Assembly (NCBI GenBank): GCA_025961275.1
Contig: JAOQNJ010000001.1
Span: 3,555,353 to 3,619,352, forward strand
Source: Providencia alcalifaciens
Lineage (GTDB): Bacteria; Pseudomonadota; Gammaproteobacteria; Enterobacterales; Enterobacteriaceae
Direction of reading: 5' to 3'
DNA: 64,000 nucleotides
Positions 29,607 to 41,397 of this stretch are shown here, in pieces. Position 1 is the first letter of the stretch; each line of letters starts with the position of its first letter. The notes beneath the pieces were generated by a model, which had not been told where the DNA came from, searched no databases, and saw only the letters and a program-made list of their open reading frames with translations. A program made the translations under genes and the position numbers.

Positions 29607-30608
29607 ATGCGTAAATCACTAATCGTTATCGTTATTGCCATCTTGGCAGTCGCTTACGCATCTATCTTTATTATTCCTCAAACCGATCGCGGTATTGTTC
29701 TGCGCTTTGGTAAGGTATTGCGTGACTCTGAAAACAAGCCAATAATTTACGAGCCAGGTCTGCACTTTAAAGTACCATTCCTTGAAACGGTTAAAATACT
29801 AGATGCACGTATTCAAACACTTGAAATCCAAGCAGACCGTTTCCTGACAAGTGAAAATAAAGACTTGATGGTGGATTCATACCTTAAATGGCGGGTCACT
29901 GACTTTAGTCGCTACTATGTGGCAACAGGTGGTGGTAATCCACTTCAAGCAGAGACACTGCTAAAGCGTAAGTTTAGTGACCGTTTACGTTCTGAGTTTG
30001 GTCGTCTAAGTGTAAAAGATATCATCACCGACTCGCGAGGTCGTTTAACGATTGATGTTCGTGATGCACTAAACAAAGGAACGGCAACAGATGAAGAAAC
30101 GAGAGATGCTGATGCTGCTATTGCTTCAGCGGCTGCTCGTGTTGAACAAGAAACTAACTTAACGCCACTGGTTGCTAACGCAAATAGTATGGCAGTGTTA
30201 GGCATTGAAGTGGTGGACGTTCGTATCAAGCGTATCGAACTACCAAGCGAAGTTTCTGAGGCCATCTATGCACGTATGCGTGCAGAGCGTGAAGCTGTTG
30301 CTCGTCAACATCGTTCGCAAGGTCAAGAAGAAGCAACGAAAATTCGTGCGGTTGCCGATAAAACAGTTACAGAAACATTGGCAGAATCTGAGCGTACTGC
30401 GCTAACTAATCGCGGTGAAGGTGATGCGATGGCAACAAAACTGTTTGCTGATGCCTTTAATCAGGATCCAGAGTTCTATGCCTTTATTCGTAGCATGCGT
30501 GCTTATGAGCAAAGCTTCAAGAGTGGTGATGACGTGATGGTACTTAGCCCAGATACTGATTTCCTCCGCTTTATGAAAGCGCCGACGAAAATACGTCCAG
30601 CAGATTAA
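29607..30608 (+). CDS. hflC: FtsH protease regulator HflC
   Basis: A 333-residue partner of HflK with an N-terminal membrane anchor (about residues 4-22) and an SPFH domain starting TDRGIVLRFGKV, then a long charged helix (about 225-290). HflK and HflC assemble alternately in the FtsH-holding complex. GGGAGA precedes the ATG. A strong terminator follows. In E. coli yjeT lies between hflC and purA; no such gene is present here. Confidence 0.96.
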   Translation: MRKSLIVIVIAILAVAYASIFIIPQTDRGIVLRFGKVLRDSENKPIIYEPGLHFKVPFLETVKILDARIQTLEIQADRFLTSENKDLMVDSYLKWRVTDFSRYYVATGGGNPLQAETLLKRKFSDRLRSEFGRLSVKDIITDSRGRLTIDVRDALNKGTATDEETRDADAAIASAAARVEQETNLTPLVANANSMAVLGIEVVDVRIKRIELPSEVSEAIYARMRAEREAVARQHRSQGQEEATKIRAVADKTVTETLAESERTALTNRGEGDAMATKLFADAFNQDPEFYAFIRSMRAYEQSFKSGDDVMVLSPDTDFLRFMKAPTKIRPAD

Positions 30609-30651
30609 GTTGCGTGCAACGGACTAAAATAACTGTTAACCTAGTAAAGAA

Positions 30652-30676
30652 AAGCCTGCTTCGCAGGCTTTTTTTT
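30652..30676 (+). terminator. Rho-independent terminator after hflC
   Basis: AAGCCTGC pairs with GCAGGCTT around TTC, followed by six further T. It ends the tsaE-to-hflC gene cluster. Confidence 0.92.
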
Positions 30677-30845
30677 CGCCTGTCATTCTAAGTGTCGAAT
30701 TTTTAAGACAAAATTCATACTTCTCTCGCTGGTAACTGCCAGTTGGGCTTATGGCAGAAATAAAAAATACCATTTTTACTTGCTTTCCAGAAAAAAAATT
30801 TTTGCGGTGCCAAAAATAACTGGAACAGTTTATTTTAGATGGTAG

Positions 30846-32177
<1,332 letters not shown>

Positions 32178-32186
32178 TCATGCCGG

Positions 32187-32212
32187 TAACAGCTCTCTTT
32201 AGTGAGCTGTTA
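32187..32212 (+). terminator. First hairpin after purA
   Basis: TAACAGCTC pairs perfectly with GAGCTGTTA around an 8-base loop, ten bases after the purA stop. There is no clear U-run, so it may be a 3' stabiliser preceding the true terminator at 32240. Confidence 0.55.
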
Positions 32213-32239
32213 ATGATCAAGCCAATGCAGACAACTGAA

Positions 32240-32264
32240 AACACCGATTAATTCGGTGTTTTTT
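32240..32264. terminator. Bidirectional terminator between purA and the YbdG-like gene
   Basis: AACACCGA pairs with TCGGTGTT around TTAAT, with T-run TTTTTT after it and A residues before it. It serves the convergent purA (plus) and channel gene (minus). Confidence 0.85.
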
Positions 32265-32273
32265 GCTATCGGA

Positions 32274-33476
32274 TTACCTAAGCTTTAAATTGGCTAAATC
32301 ATTCCCTGATGGGTGTTGGTAAATTTTCAGCTTAAAATATTTTGCTGAAGCGTTAACGTATTCGAAAATTTCGGCTTGAGCTTCTTCATAGTCCACCCAC
32401 GTTGTTGAACGAGTGAAACAATAGACTTCTACGGGTAAACCATTTGGCGTAGGTGGCATGGTTCTGACCACCAAATACATATCCGTCCTGACATCACCTC
32501 GCATTTTTATCCAATTCAAAATGTATTTTCGGAACAGCTGAAGATTAGTCACTCCATTGTTAATCATCCACTCGTTAACATCATTAATATCGTTCCGAGT
32601 GCCCAGCATGGTTTCCCAGTTTTGACGGAGATGATCGATATTTTTGAGCTCAGTGAATAATGCTTCTGTGGCAAATGAAATTGAAGATTGGTCGATATAA
32701 AAACTACGTTTGATTCGGCGACCTCCTGAAGAGAACATGGGCTGCCAGTTAGTATATTTTTCCGTTAAAAAATCTTTGGTAGGAATTCGGGATATCGTGT
32801 TATCCCAGTTACGCACAGTAATAGTATGTAATGCAATATCAATCACTTCGCCACTAATATTACTACTTGGTAATTCTATCCAATCATAGAGTTTTAAAAC
32901 TTTCCCATTTGAAACTAATACGTTGGCAACAAACGAGAGCAAGGTATGTTGAAAAACAAACATCAATACTGCGGCAATCGCACCAAAACTAGAAATGATA
33001 ATAATCGGCGACTGTTCAGTCATCAGCGCAATAATTAAGATGAACGAAATAATCCAAACAATAATTTTGGCTATTTCAATATAGCCTTTTATGGAGTTAT
33101 TTTTATGCAACGTCTTTCTTGTGTGCCTTAGAATAAATACATCAAGGCCATCGTTAACTAGTGAGGCAATATTGATAATAATTAAGGACCAACAGACGGT
33201 CTTAAATACCATATTCATTTCTTCGGAAAATGAAGGTAACATTTGATTGATATACAGCACCAATGTCACGGCAACGATTGAGGCAATTTTTCTTGCAATG
33301 CCATCAATCAGTTCATCATCGGTTAAGTTAGTGAATAGCGGTAAGAGTCGCCTAGCGAACCGCAAAAAAATGACTTTTCCTACAAACCAAGTTAGTAGCA
33401 GAGTAACCACTAAAATCACGGTCATTATCGAGGGGTTCTCTGATATAAAATCATATATTTCAATAAGTTGATTCAT
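32274..33476 (-). CDS. MscS-family mechanosensitive channel, YbdG-like
   Basis: A 400-residue protein with five N-terminal membrane helices and an MscS-type core: the pore-lining stretch GAIAAVLMFVFQHTLLSFVANVL, then NWDNTISRIPTKDFLTEKYTNW and SGGRRIKRSF, which closely parallel E. coli YbdG. It probably opens under membrane tension. It is not the neighbour of purA in E. coli, so this is either a relocated ybdG or a paralogue. AGGA lies upstream of the ATG at 33476. Its stop shares the purA terminator. Confidence 0.85.
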   Translation of the reverse strand: MNQLIEIYDFISENPSIMTVILVVTLLLTWFVGKVIFLRFARRLLPLFTNLTDDELIDGIARKIASIVAVTLVLYINQMLPSFSEEMNMVFKTVCWSLIIINIASLVNDGLDVFILRHTRKTLHKNNSIKGYIEIAKIIVWIISFILIIALMTEQSPIIIISSFGAIAAVLMFVFQHTLLSFVANVLVSNGKVLKLYDWIELPSSNISGEVIDIALHTITVRNWDNTISRIPTKDFLTEKYTNWQPMFSSGGRRIKRSFYIDQSSISFATEALFTELKNIDHLRQNWETMLGTRNDINDVNEWMINNGVTNLQLFRKYILNWIKMRGDVRTDMYLVVRTMPPTPNGLPVEVYCFTRSTTWVDYEEAQAEIFEYVNASAKYFKLKIYQHPSGNDLANLKLR

Positions 33477-34107
33477 GTTATCCTATCGTATATATGCAGT
33501 ATGTCGACTGACTATTGTAAAACGGACAATATAAGAAGACTTGATGTTAAAAGTGATGATTAGTAATCAGCCTATTTTAGGGGCTGTTTATCTTTCATTG
33601 TCAATTATCGTTCAACGTAAAAGCCTTTTAGACAGAGCGAGAGGTTTGCAGCGTATGGATATAGGCAAAATATTTCTCAATACAGGATAAAAGTCGTGAA
33701 ACGTCGACTAATTGTACCTGTAGGGCAAAATCTATTCAGCATAATACGGTGAATAAGTTAAATTTATCTTGTTTTTCCCCAGTTACTGACGAAAATATAA
33801 GCGTAAAAGGTTAGCAGCTGATTGCTATATGGGGCGAATATTAAATATTTTGTTGTTTTACTGACTAAACTCAACATAAGGAGTCGATTGAAGAATCTAT
33901 GTTATTATTCGTATGTTTATGACCTCATGTGATTTATCGCCGATATATGATCGAAAAAGCTAAGGACAAAATGCTACTTTTGTCGCGCTAAAATAAGTCG
34001 AAGAGTGAAGGGTGTAAAAGCATAAAAAACACACATAATAATGTGTAATAATGAAGAACTATTGTCTTTGGGCAGATATTTCACCTTTATGATAAGCTAA
34101 ACCAGAA
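33477..34107. other. Non-coding gap upstream of nsrR
   Basis: About 630 bases between the YbdG-like gene and the repeat at 34108. I see only a small inverted repeat near 34032-34050 (ACACATAATAATGTGT) and no gene. Confidence 0.45.
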
Positions 34108-34250
34108 TATACCCATCATATTTCAAGTTGTATCTCATGTATTGTAGATAGACGGTAGGGGCTTAGCGATCCGAACAAGATATCAACCTATGTTCATAGG
34201 CCTTATTTCATCGGGCATCTAGATGCAACTCGAATTATTTACGGTATATA
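34108..34250. repeat. ERIC-like repeat upstream of nsrR
   Basis: Begins TATACCCATCATATTTCAAG and ends CAACTCGAATTATTTACGG then TATATA. The outer arms are inverted (TATACC and AGTTG against CAACT and GGTATA). The centre is diverged. It lies about 50 bases before the nsrR start. Confidence 0.6.
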
Positions 34251-34301
34251 CGATACGAGTAGTGATATAACAATGGCTATGCTAAAAATTTTGAGGTGAT
34301 T

Positions 34302-34724
34302 GTGCAGCTAACGAGTTTTACAGATTATGGGTTACGGGCTCTGATTTATTTGGCATCACTTCCTGAAGGGAAAATGACCAGTATCACAGAAGTCACTGAT
34401 GTTTATGGCGTCTCCCGTAATCATATGGTTAAGATTATTAATCAGCTCAGTCATCTTGGTTATGTTAAAGCAACACGCGGCAAAAATGGCGGGATCACAC
34501 TTGGTCAACCCGCAGAAACTATCCGTATTGGGGATGTAGTCAGAGCACTTGAACCCCTGACGTTGGTGAATTGCAGCACCGAATTTTGCCATATTACACC
34601 AGCCTGTCGCTTGAAGAGCGTACTTCAACAGGCAATACAACAGTTTTTACAAGAACTCGATAAATATACGCTGGCTGATATGGTCAAAGACAACAGCCCG
34701 CTTTATCAATTACTGCTCGATTAA
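34302..34724 (+). CDS. nsrR: Nitric oxide-sensing repressor NsrR
   Basis: A 140-residue Rrf2-family regulator. The N-terminal winged helix ([31 protein letters not shown]) is followed by the three cluster-binding cysteines in [13 protein letters not shown] (about residues 89-101). NO destroys its iron-sulfur cluster and releases repression of NO-detoxifying genes such as hmp. The start is GTG 34302, with GAGG five bases upstream; GTG 34296 overlaps that site and is less likely. It begins the nsrR-rnr-rlmB cluster, as in E. coli. Confidence 0.96.
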   Translation: MQLTSFTDYGLRALIYLASLPEGKMTSITEVTDVYGVSRNHMVKIINQLSHLGYVKATRGKNGGITLGQPAETIRIGDVVRALEPLTLVNCSTEFCHITPACRLKSVLQQAIQQFLQELDKYTLADMVKDNSPLYQLLLD

Positions 34725-34766
34725 ACTATGCAGTAATAACAAATTCTGATGACAACGGAGGTAACG

Positions 34767-37265
34767 ATGTCACACGATCCTTTTCAGGAAAGAGAAGCAG
34801 AAAAATACGAATCACCGATTCCGAGTAGAGAATTTATTCTTGAGCTTCTCACTAAGCGGGCAACTCCCGCAAAACGCGAGGAAATCGCACAATTATTAAA
34901 TCTCTCTGCAGAAGAAGAGCTTGAAGCCTTACGTCGTCGCCTTCGTGCGATGGAAAGAGATGGACAACTGGTATTTACCCGCCGCCAGTGTTATGCACTA
35001 CCAGAGCGCTTAGATTTACTTAAAGGTAAAGTTATTGGTCACCGCGATGGTTATGGTTTTCTGCGTGTTGAAGGTAAAAAAGAAGATTACTATTTGTCAC
35101 AAGAAGAAATGAAACGTGCGTTGCACGGTGATGTGATTTTGGCACAAGCCTATGGGCAAGACCGTAAAGGCCGTACTGAAGTGCGTGTAGTACGCGTTCT
35201 TGAGCCACGTAATAACCAAATTGTCGGTCGCTATTTTATTGAATCGGATATGGGCTTTGTAGTTCCCGATGATAGCCGCTTAAGCTTCGATATTTTAATT
35301 CCGAAAGACCATATTAATGGCGCTCGCATGGGGAATGTGGTGGTTGTGGAATTAGTCTCAAGACCGCAACGTCGTTCTCAGGCAGTGGGTAATATTATTG
35401 AAGTGCTTGGCGAAAGCATGGGCACAGGTATGGCAGTTGAAATTGCACTACGTACACATGAAATTCCTCATTCATGGTCTGCTAAGGTTGAAAAGGAAGT
35501 TGCAGATCTCAGTGAACATGTGCCTGAATTAGCGAAAAAAGGTCGAGTCGACTTACGTGATTTATCTCTTGTAACTATTGATGGTGAAGATGCGCGTGAC
35601 TTCGATGATGCTGTACATTGTGCGCCGAAAAAAGGGGGAGGCTGGCGTTTATGGGTTGCTATCGCTGATGTCAGTTATTATGTTCGCCAGCAAACTGGCC
35701 TTGATGATGAAGCGCGTAGCCGTGGTAACTCAGTCTATTTTCCATCACAAGTTGTGCCGATGCTACCGGAAGTATTATCAAATGGCCTATGTTCACTAAA
35801 TCCAGGCGTTGATCGTTTGTGTATGGTGTGTGAGATGACGATCTCAGCATCGGGTCGTTTGTCTTCATATAAATTCTATGAAGCAGTGATGAACTCTCAT
35901 GCCAGACTAACCTACACCAAAGTATGGAAGATCTTGCAAGGTGATGAAGAGCTGCGTGAGCACTACAAAGCATTAGTGCCACACATTGAACAGTTACACG
36001 AACTATACAAAGCATTAGATTCCGCTCGCATTGAACGAGGCGCGATTTCTTTTGAATCTGAAGAAGCTAAATTTATCTTTAATGCAGAACGTCGTATTGA
36101 GCGTATTGAACCTGTTACTCGTAACGATGCGCATAAACTGATTGAAGAGTGTATGATTTTAGCCAACATTGCTGCAGCTCTCTTTGTTGAGAAAAATGAA
36201 GAGCCAGCTTTATATCGTGTGCATGATAGCCCGAAAGAAGAGAGCGTTATGAATTTGCGTTCTGTCTTCAGCGAGCTTGGTTTAACACTACCTGGTGGTA
36301 TGAAACCAGAGCCAAAAGATTATGCGCAGGTGATGAATGAAGTCGCTGAACGTCCTGATCATGAATTATTGCAAACGATGATCTTACGTTCGATGAAGCA
36401 GGCAATTTATGATCCTGAAAATCGAGGTCACTTTGGGCTAGCATTAAAATCTTATGCTCACTTTACTTCACCAATTCGTCGTTATCCAGATTTAACCTTG
36501 CACAGAGGCATCAAGTACTTACTCGCTAAAGAGCAAGGTCATACAGAGCATCGTTGGACGCCAACAGGTGGCTGGCACTCTGATATGGAGAGTATGCTGC
36601 AATTAGGTGAACACTGCTCATTGACTGAACGCCGTGCTGATGAGGCGACACGTGATGTAGCCGATTGGCTGAAGTGTGACTTTATGCAAGACCAAGTAGG
36701 TCAAGTGTTTACAGGATTGATCACTAGTGTGACAGGATTTGGCTTCTTCGTGCGTCTGAACGACCTATTTATTGATGGTTTAGTGCATGTTTCCACGCTC
36801 GACAATGATTACTATCGTTATGATGCTGTTGGCCAACGCTTGATTGGTGAATCTTCAGGTACAACCTATCGACTTGGTGATGAAGTTGAAATTCGAGTTG
36901 AAGCTGTGCACATGGATGAACGAACTATTGATTTTGCGCTAATTTCAACGACACGCAAAGCGAAGAACCCAGGTAAAACAGCACGTGACCGAATGAAAAA
37001 AGATGTCAAGAATGATACGAGATCAGCGCGTAATAAACGTAAATCAAGCAAAGAGAAAAACTTCGAGCCTGACTCAGCGTTTCGTCGTTCAGATAAGAAA
37101 GACAAGAAAGTAGATAAGAAAGTAGGCAAGAAAGTTGATAAACAAGCTGACCAGAATGTGGATGCGAAGGCTAAAGCTAAAAAAGTCTCTGACAAAACGA
37201 AGAAAATCAGCGCAAAATTAAAAGCCAAACGAGCAGCTAAAAAATCCCAAAATCAAGAGGGATAA
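34767..37265 (+). CDS. rnr: Ribonuclease R
   Basis: An 832-residue processive 3'-5' exoribonuclease. In order: N-terminal helix-turn-helix, two cold-shock domains, the RNB catalytic domain with [12 protein letters not shown] (metal-binding Asp residues), an S1 domain ([20 protein letters not shown]) and a Lys-rich tail (from about residue 735). It degrades structured RNA and acts in trans-translation through its tail. The frame extends six codons upstream, but the GGAGG at 34757-34761 fixes the ATG at 34767. The tail contains short near-repeats of [11 protein letters not shown] type encoded by an imperfect tandem DNA repeat. Confidence 0.97.
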   Translation: MSHDPFQEREAEKYESPIPSREFILELLTKRATPAKREEIAQLLNLSAEEELEALRRRLRAMERDGQLVFTRRQCYALPERLDLLKGKVIGHRDGYGFLRVEGKKEDYYLSQEEMKRALHGDVILAQAYGQDRKGRTEVRVVRVLEPRNNQIVGRYFIESDMGFVVPDDSRLSFDILIPKDHINGARMGNVVVVELVSRPQRRSQAVGNIIEVLGESMGTGMAVEIALRTHEIPHSWSAKVEKEVADLSEHVPELAKKGRVDLRDLSLVTIDGEDARDFDDAVHCAPKKGGGWRLWVAIADVSYYVRQQTGLDDEARSRGNSVYFPSQVVPMLPEVLSNGLCSLNPGVDRLCMVCEMTISASGRLSSYKFYEAVMNSHARLTYTKVWKILQGDEELREHYKALVPHIEQLHELYKALDSARIERGAISFESEEAKFIFNAERRIERIEPVTRNDAHKLIEECMILANIAAALFVEKNEEPALYRVHDSPKEESVMNLRSVFSELGLTLPGGMKPEPKDYAQVMNEVAERPDHELLQTMILRSMKQAIYDPENRGHFGLALKSYAHFTSPIRRYPDLTLHRGIKYLLAKEQGHTEHRWTPTGGWHSDMESMLQLGEHCSLTERRADEATRDVADWLKCDFMQDQVGQVFTGLITSVTGFGFFVRLNDLFIDGLVHVSTLDNDYYRYDAVGQRLIGESSGTTYRLGDEVEIRVEAVHMDERTIDFALISTTRKAKNPGKTARDRMKKDVKNDTRSARNKRKSSKEKNFEPDSAFRRSDKKDKKVDKKVGKKVDKQADQNVDAKAKAKKVSDKTKKISAKLKAKRAAKKSQNQEG

Positions 37266-37284
37266 TTGAGTCTGCTGAATAAAT

Positions 37285-37305
37285 AAGGTGGCGTGATGCC
37301 ACCTT
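37285..37305 (+). terminator. Hairpin between rnr and rlmB
   Basis: AAGGTGGC pairs with GCCACCTT around GTGAT, 19 bases after the rnr stop. The tail is GAATTTC, a poor U-run, so partial termination or mRNA protection is more likely than full termination. Confidence 0.5.
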
Positions 37306-37331
37306 GAATTTCATCAACACAAAAGAAATTT

Positions 37332-38069
37332 ATGAGCGAAATTATTTACGGCATTCATGCAGTGAAAGCCCTGCTTGAGCGTGACATGTCACGATTGAAA
37401 GAAGTGTATATTTTAAAAGGGCGTGAAGATCGTCGCCTAATGCCAATTATTCATGAGATTGAAGCGCTTGGCATTGCGGTTCAAATGGCAAATCGTCAAT
37501 GGATGGATGCACAAACTGAAGGTGGTGTACACCAAGGTATTATTGCGAAAGTGTTGCCGGGTAAACAATATCAAGAAAATGATTTACCTGATTTTCTTGA
37601 TAAAACAGAATCACCGTTTTTATTGATTCTCGATGGTGTCACTGATCCTCACAATTTAGGTGCTTGCTTACGAAGTGCCGATGCGGCAGGTGTTCACGCA
37701 GTGATTGTACCGAAGGATAAATCAGCACAACTTAGCGCAATAGCTAAAAAAGTGGCCTGTGGTGCAGCTGAAACTGTGCCATTGATCCGTGTGACTAATT
37801 TGGCAAGAACACTACGTTTGTTAAAAGAGCACGATGTATGGATTGTTGGTACAGCGGGTGAAGCCGATCATACTCTTTACCAAAGTAAGATGACGGGGCC
37901 AATGGCTCTAGTCATGGGGGCCGAAGGTGAAGGTATGCGGCGTTTAACGCGTGAACATTGTGATGAACTTATCAGCATCCCGATGGCGGGGACAGTTTCT
38001 TCACTGAACGTCTCTGTTGCGACAGGGGTTTGTCTGTTTGAAGCAGTTCGCCAACGAGCAGTAAAATAA
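37332..38069 (+). CDS. rlmB: 23S rRNA (guanosine-2'-O-)-methyltransferase RlmB
   Basis: A 245-residue SPOUT methyltransferase, dimeric with a C-terminal trefoil knot. The three SpoU motifs are [26 protein letters not shown] and [18 protein letters not shown]. It 2'-O-methylates G2251 of 23S rRNA in the peptidyltransferase P loop. It follows rnr by 66 bases, as in E. coli, and is followed by a hairpin before the rpsF operon. Confidence 0.97.
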   Translation: MSEIIYGIHAVKALLERDMSRLKEVYILKGREDRRLMPIIHEIEALGIAVQMANRQWMDAQTEGGVHQGIIAKVLPGKQYQENDLPDFLDKTESPFLLILDGVTDPHNLGACLRSADAAGVHAVIVPKDKSAQLSAIAKKVACGAAETVPLIRVTNLARTLRLLKEHDVWIVGTAGEADHTLYQSKMTGPMALVMGAEGEGMRRLTREHCDELISIPMAGTVSSLNVSVATGVCLFEAVRQRAVK

Positions 38070-38101
38070 GTCGCACAATAAATATTCATTTATATTTATC
38101 G

Positions 38102-38130
38102 CCATCCCTTGAGTTTTTTCTCAGGGATGG
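38102..38130 (+). terminator. Hairpin between rlmB and rpsF
   Basis: CCATCCCTTGAG pairs with CTCAGGGATGG (one bulge) around a T-rich loop. There is no U-run immediately after it, so termination efficiency is uncertain. Confidence 0.45.
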
Positions 38131-38149
38131 GTATAGTTACGCGTCAATT

Positions 38150-38236
38150 TTTTAGCCGCACTCAACAAGTTCCTTGCCTCCGCGGGCCGCGGTTAACCCA
38201 GACAGGAGGCTAATAATCCGTAAGGAGCAACTACTA
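38150..38236 (+). promoter_or_regulatory. Probable S6:S18 autoregulatory leader of the rpsF operon
   Basis: Between the rlmB hairpin and the rpsF ATG lies a GC-rich structure: GCCTCC (38176-38181) pairs with GGAGGC (38205-38210), enclosing GCGGGCCGCGG and a CCCAGACA strand. In bacteria rpsF-rpsR mRNAs often begin with an RNA that mimics the rRNA site for the S6:S18 complex. The closed stem with a GC-rich internal part fits that class, but I have not aligned it to a model. Confidence 0.55.
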
Positions 38237-38632
38237 ATGCGTCATTACGAAATCGTTTTTATGGTCCATCCTGACCAAAGCGAACAGGTTCCGGGCATGA
38301 TCGAGCGTTACAGTGCTACAATCACTAACGCACAAGGTCAGATTCACCGTCTGGAAGACTGGGGCCGTCGTCAACTGGCTTACCCAATCAACAAACTGCA
38401 CAAAGCTCACTATGTTCTGTTGAACGTAGAAGCTCCACAGGAAGCGATTGATGAGCTGGAAACTAACTTCCGCTTCAACGATGCCGTTATCCGCAGCATG
38501 GTTATGCGCGTTAAACACGCGGTGACAGAAGCTTCTCCAATGGTTAAAGCTAAAGACGAACGTCGCGGCCGTGACCAATCTGATGATTATCAGGATGAAG
38601 AAGCTGAAGAAACTGGGGATTCTGAAGAGTAA
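38237..38632 (+). CDS. rpsF: 30S ribosomal protein S6
   Basis: A 131-residue protein ([17 protein letters not shown] start) with the S6 ferredoxin-like fold and an acidic C-terminal tail ([12 protein letters not shown]), the part that receives poly-glutamate in enterobacteria through RimK. It binds 16S rRNA with S18. The frame is open upstream, but the ATG at 38237 has AAGGAG in front and matches the conserved N-terminus. It heads the rpsF-priB-rpsR-rplI operon. Confidence 0.98.
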   Translation: MRHYEIVFMVHPDQSEQVPGMIERYSATITNAQGQIHRLEDWGRRQLAYPINKLHKAHYVLLNVEAPQEAIDELETNFRFNDAVIRSMVMRVKHAVTEASPMVKAKDERRGRDQSDDYQDEEAEETGDSEE

Positions 38633-38640
38633 TTGAATAG

Positions 38641-39190
<550 letters not shown>

Positions 39191-39228
39191 TTGGTTCAGT
39201 CCATTAACGACTTTAAGAGGATAAGGTA

Positions 39229-39678
39229 ATGCAAGTTATTCTGCTTGATAAAGTAGCTAACCTAGGTAGCCTGGGTGATCAGGTTAACGTTAAATCGGGC
39301 TACGCTCGTAACTTCTTAGTACCACAGGGTAAAGCTGTTCCTGCAACTAAGAAAAACATCGAATTCTTCGAAGCTCGCCGTGCTGAACTGGAAGCTAAAT
39401 TAGCTGACGTTCTGACAGCAGCACAGGATCGTGCAGCAAAAGTTACTGCACTTGGTTCTGTTACTCTAGCTTCTAAAGCTGGTGACGAAGGTAAATTGTT
39501 TGGTTCTATCGGTACTCGTGATATCGCTGATGCTGTTACAGCAGCTGGCGTTCCAATCGCGAAAAGCGAAGTTCGCCTGTCGAACGGCGTTCTGCGTACT
39601 ACTGGTACCCATGCAGTTAACTTCCAGTTACACAGTGATGTTTTTGCTGAGCTGAACGTTATCATCGTTGCTGAGTAA
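39229..39678 (+). CDS. rplI: 50S ribosomal protein L9
   Basis: A 149-residue protein with the L9 N-domain ([36 protein letters not shown]), the long central helix (about residues 41-74) and the C-terminal domain. It binds near the L1 stalk of 23S rRNA and helps hold the reading frame. It is the last gene of the rpsF operon and is followed by a strong bidirectional terminator. Confidence 0.98.
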   Translation: MQVILLDKVANLGSLGDQVNVKSGYARNFLVPQGKAVPATKKNIEFFEARRAELEAKLADVLTAAQDRAAKVTALGSVTLASKAGDEGKLFGSIGTRDIADAVTAAGVPIAKSEVRLSNGVLRTTGTHAVNFQLHSDVFAELNVIIVAE

Positions 39679-39718
39679 TCAACAATGATGGTAGTACTGT
39701 CGAATTCATTCGATAGTG

Positions 39719-39750
39719 CAAAAAAAACACCGGCATGTCCGGTGTTTTTT
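39719..39750. terminator. Bidirectional terminator after rplI
   Basis: ACACCGG pairs with CCGGTGT around CATGT, flanked by an A-run on the left and T-run on the right, so it can work for rplI (plus) and for the convergent OapA/YtfB gene (minus). Confidence 0.9.
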
Positions 39751-39807
39751 ATTATCTAAATTTAGCTGTCTCGCTGTAAACCATCACCCTATGAGGGCAG
39801 TGAGAAA

Positions 39808-40416
39808 CTAAGGTGTTCGGTAGTAACTGCCATCACTTAAACGCGCAAAACTGAAATTATTACCTTCTGGCGTTGTGAGTTCCAACAATTGTACCTCTCC
39901 TTTAGCATTTGCCTTCAAACGAATTTTTTGGCCTTGATATAAATTACTCAGTGGTTTTTCTGCCCCTTCAACACGCGCCATCACGAAGGCGTCATTGGCT
40001 TGCAAATTATTATCACGAAAGAGTTGAGCCAATGTTTTCCCCTTTTTTATCTGATAATTTTGCCATTCATTTGCTGATGGATGAGTGCTTGGTAATGTCT
40101 GTTTTGGGGGGAGAGTCGCTGCGGGTGCTTCGGTTTCTACTGGAGCTTTTGATGGTTCAAGTTCAACCGCTGGTTCCTGAATAATTTCAGGTTCTGCTGG
40201 AATACCTGCCTGTGGTTCCTCAATAGTGCCATTTGATGTTGGTTCTTCTATCGTGGTTGGAGGGATTATTTCAGGCATAGTTGGAGGAGGGACCACAATA
40301 GGCTGTGCTGGGTGACTATCTGTCGATTTATCACCAGTTGGCCAAAATAGTACGACGATAATGATAATCGCTAAAATTGCGATACCATAACGATGAAATG
40401 ACGATAGCTTAAACAT
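39808..40416 (-). CDS. ytfB: OapA/YtfB-family cell envelope protein
   Basis: A 202-residue protein: one N-terminal membrane helix (about residues 11-25), a Pro/Glu-rich periplasmic linker (about 35-110), and an OapA domain with a LysM-like part (WQNYQIKKGKTLAQLFRDNNL, and NLYQGQKIRLKANAKGEV). E. coli YtfB binds glycans and affects cell division; Haemophilus OapA influences colony opacity and adhesion. GGAGGAG precedes the ATG. It lies between rplI and fklB, as in E. coli. Confidence 0.88.
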   Translation of the reverse strand: MFKLSSFHRYGIAILAIIIIVVLFWPTGDKSTDSHPAQPIVVPPPTMPEIIPPTTIEEPTSNGTIEEPQAGIPAEPEIIQEPAVELEPSKAPVETEAPAATLPPKQTLPSTHPSANEWQNYQIKKGKTLAQLFRDNNLQANDAFVMARVEGAEKPLSNLYQGQKIRLKANAKGEVQLLELTTPEGNNFSFARLSDGSYYRTP

Positions 40417-40648
40417 AACTCCTCCATGATTGAGGAAAGCCTCAACATTAGGACAAATGAATGTGTATTTATAGAAATATTAGCATTCTTTTTTAGCAAT
40501 TTGATAACTTGTTGTTATTTTCAGAGAACACTGAGCAGAGATCCGTGTACAAAGGTATGCTTTTATCATTTTGGGGTATCGTTTAGGTTTACCCATAGGA
40601 AAGGGGCTGTTATTCTTGTTTTTTTATCAAAACCATGCAGGTATTTTA

Positions 40649-41269
40649 ATGGCAAACCAAAATTTTGATTCAGTAGAAGCTCAAGCAAGCTACGGTATTG
40701 GTCTACAAGTCGGTCAGCAATTATTAGAGTCTGGTCTAGAAGGTCTGAAACCTGAAGCTATTCTTGCAGGTCTGACTGATGCTTTAGAAGGTAATATGCC
40801 TTCAGTTCCAGTAGAAGCATTGCACAACGCATTACGTGAAATTCATGAGCGCGCAGATGCAGTTCGTGTTTCTCGTCAGGAAGCTCTGGCAGCAGAAGGT
40901 CAAGCATTCCTTGACGAAAACCAGAAACGTGAAGGCGTTTCAACCACTGAGTCTGGTTTGCAATTCTCTGTAATCAACCAAGGTGAAGGCGCTATTCCAG
41001 CACGTACTGATCGCGTACGTGTGCACTATACTGGCCGCCTTGTTGATGGAACTGTGTTTGATAGCTCAGTACAGCGTGGCCAGCCAGCTGAATTCCCAGT
41101 AAGCGGCGTTATCCCAGGCTGGATTGAAGCTCTGACCCTGATGCCTGTCGGTTCAAAGTGGGAGCTATATATCCCATCTGAACTCGCTTATGGCGAGCGT
41201 GGTGCTGGTGCATCTATCCCACCATTTAGCACATTAGTGTTTGAAGTTGAGCTACTGGACATCCTGTAA
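40649..41269 (+). CDS. fklB: FKBP-type peptidyl-prolyl isomerase FklB (FKBP22)
   Basis: A 206-residue enzyme with an N-terminal helical dimerisation domain ([16 protein letters not shown]) and a C-terminal FKBP domain ([52 protein letters not shown]). It speeds proline isomerisation during folding. The frame is open for 26 codons upstream, but the ATG at 40649 gives the same length and N-terminus as E. coli FklB. A strong terminator follows; cycA, ytfE to ytfH and cpdB, which lie between fklB and cysQ in E. coli, are absent. Confidence 0.96.
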   Translation: MANQNFDSVEAQASYGIGLQVGQQLLESGLEGLKPEAILAGLTDALEGNMPSVPVEALHNALREIHERADAVRVSRQEALAAEGQAFLDENQKREGVSTTESGLQFSVINQGEGAIPARTDRVRVHYTGRLVDGTVFDSSVQRGQPAEFPVSGVIPGWIEALTLMPVGSKWELYIPSELAYGERGAGASIPPFSTLVFEVELLDIL

Positions 41270-41294
41270 TTCAATACACTTCGCGTCTTATGAA

Positions 41295-41324
41295 GATAGC
41301 TGGCCTTGCGGTCGGCTATTTTTT
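41295..41324 (+). terminator. Rho-independent terminator after fklB
   Basis: ATAGCTGGCC pairs with GGTCGGCTAT (two G-U pairs) around TTGC, then a run of T. Confidence 0.87.
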
Positions 41325-41397
41325 TACCTTAAAAAGATGCACTCGCTGCATTGGACTGTTAACCTAGTATTAACAATCAATGGGAAAGAGGTGAATG

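Noticed and set aside
40426-40668. 80-residue open frame upstream of fklB
   Set aside because: No family and no ribosome site; it overlaps the fklB start and leader.
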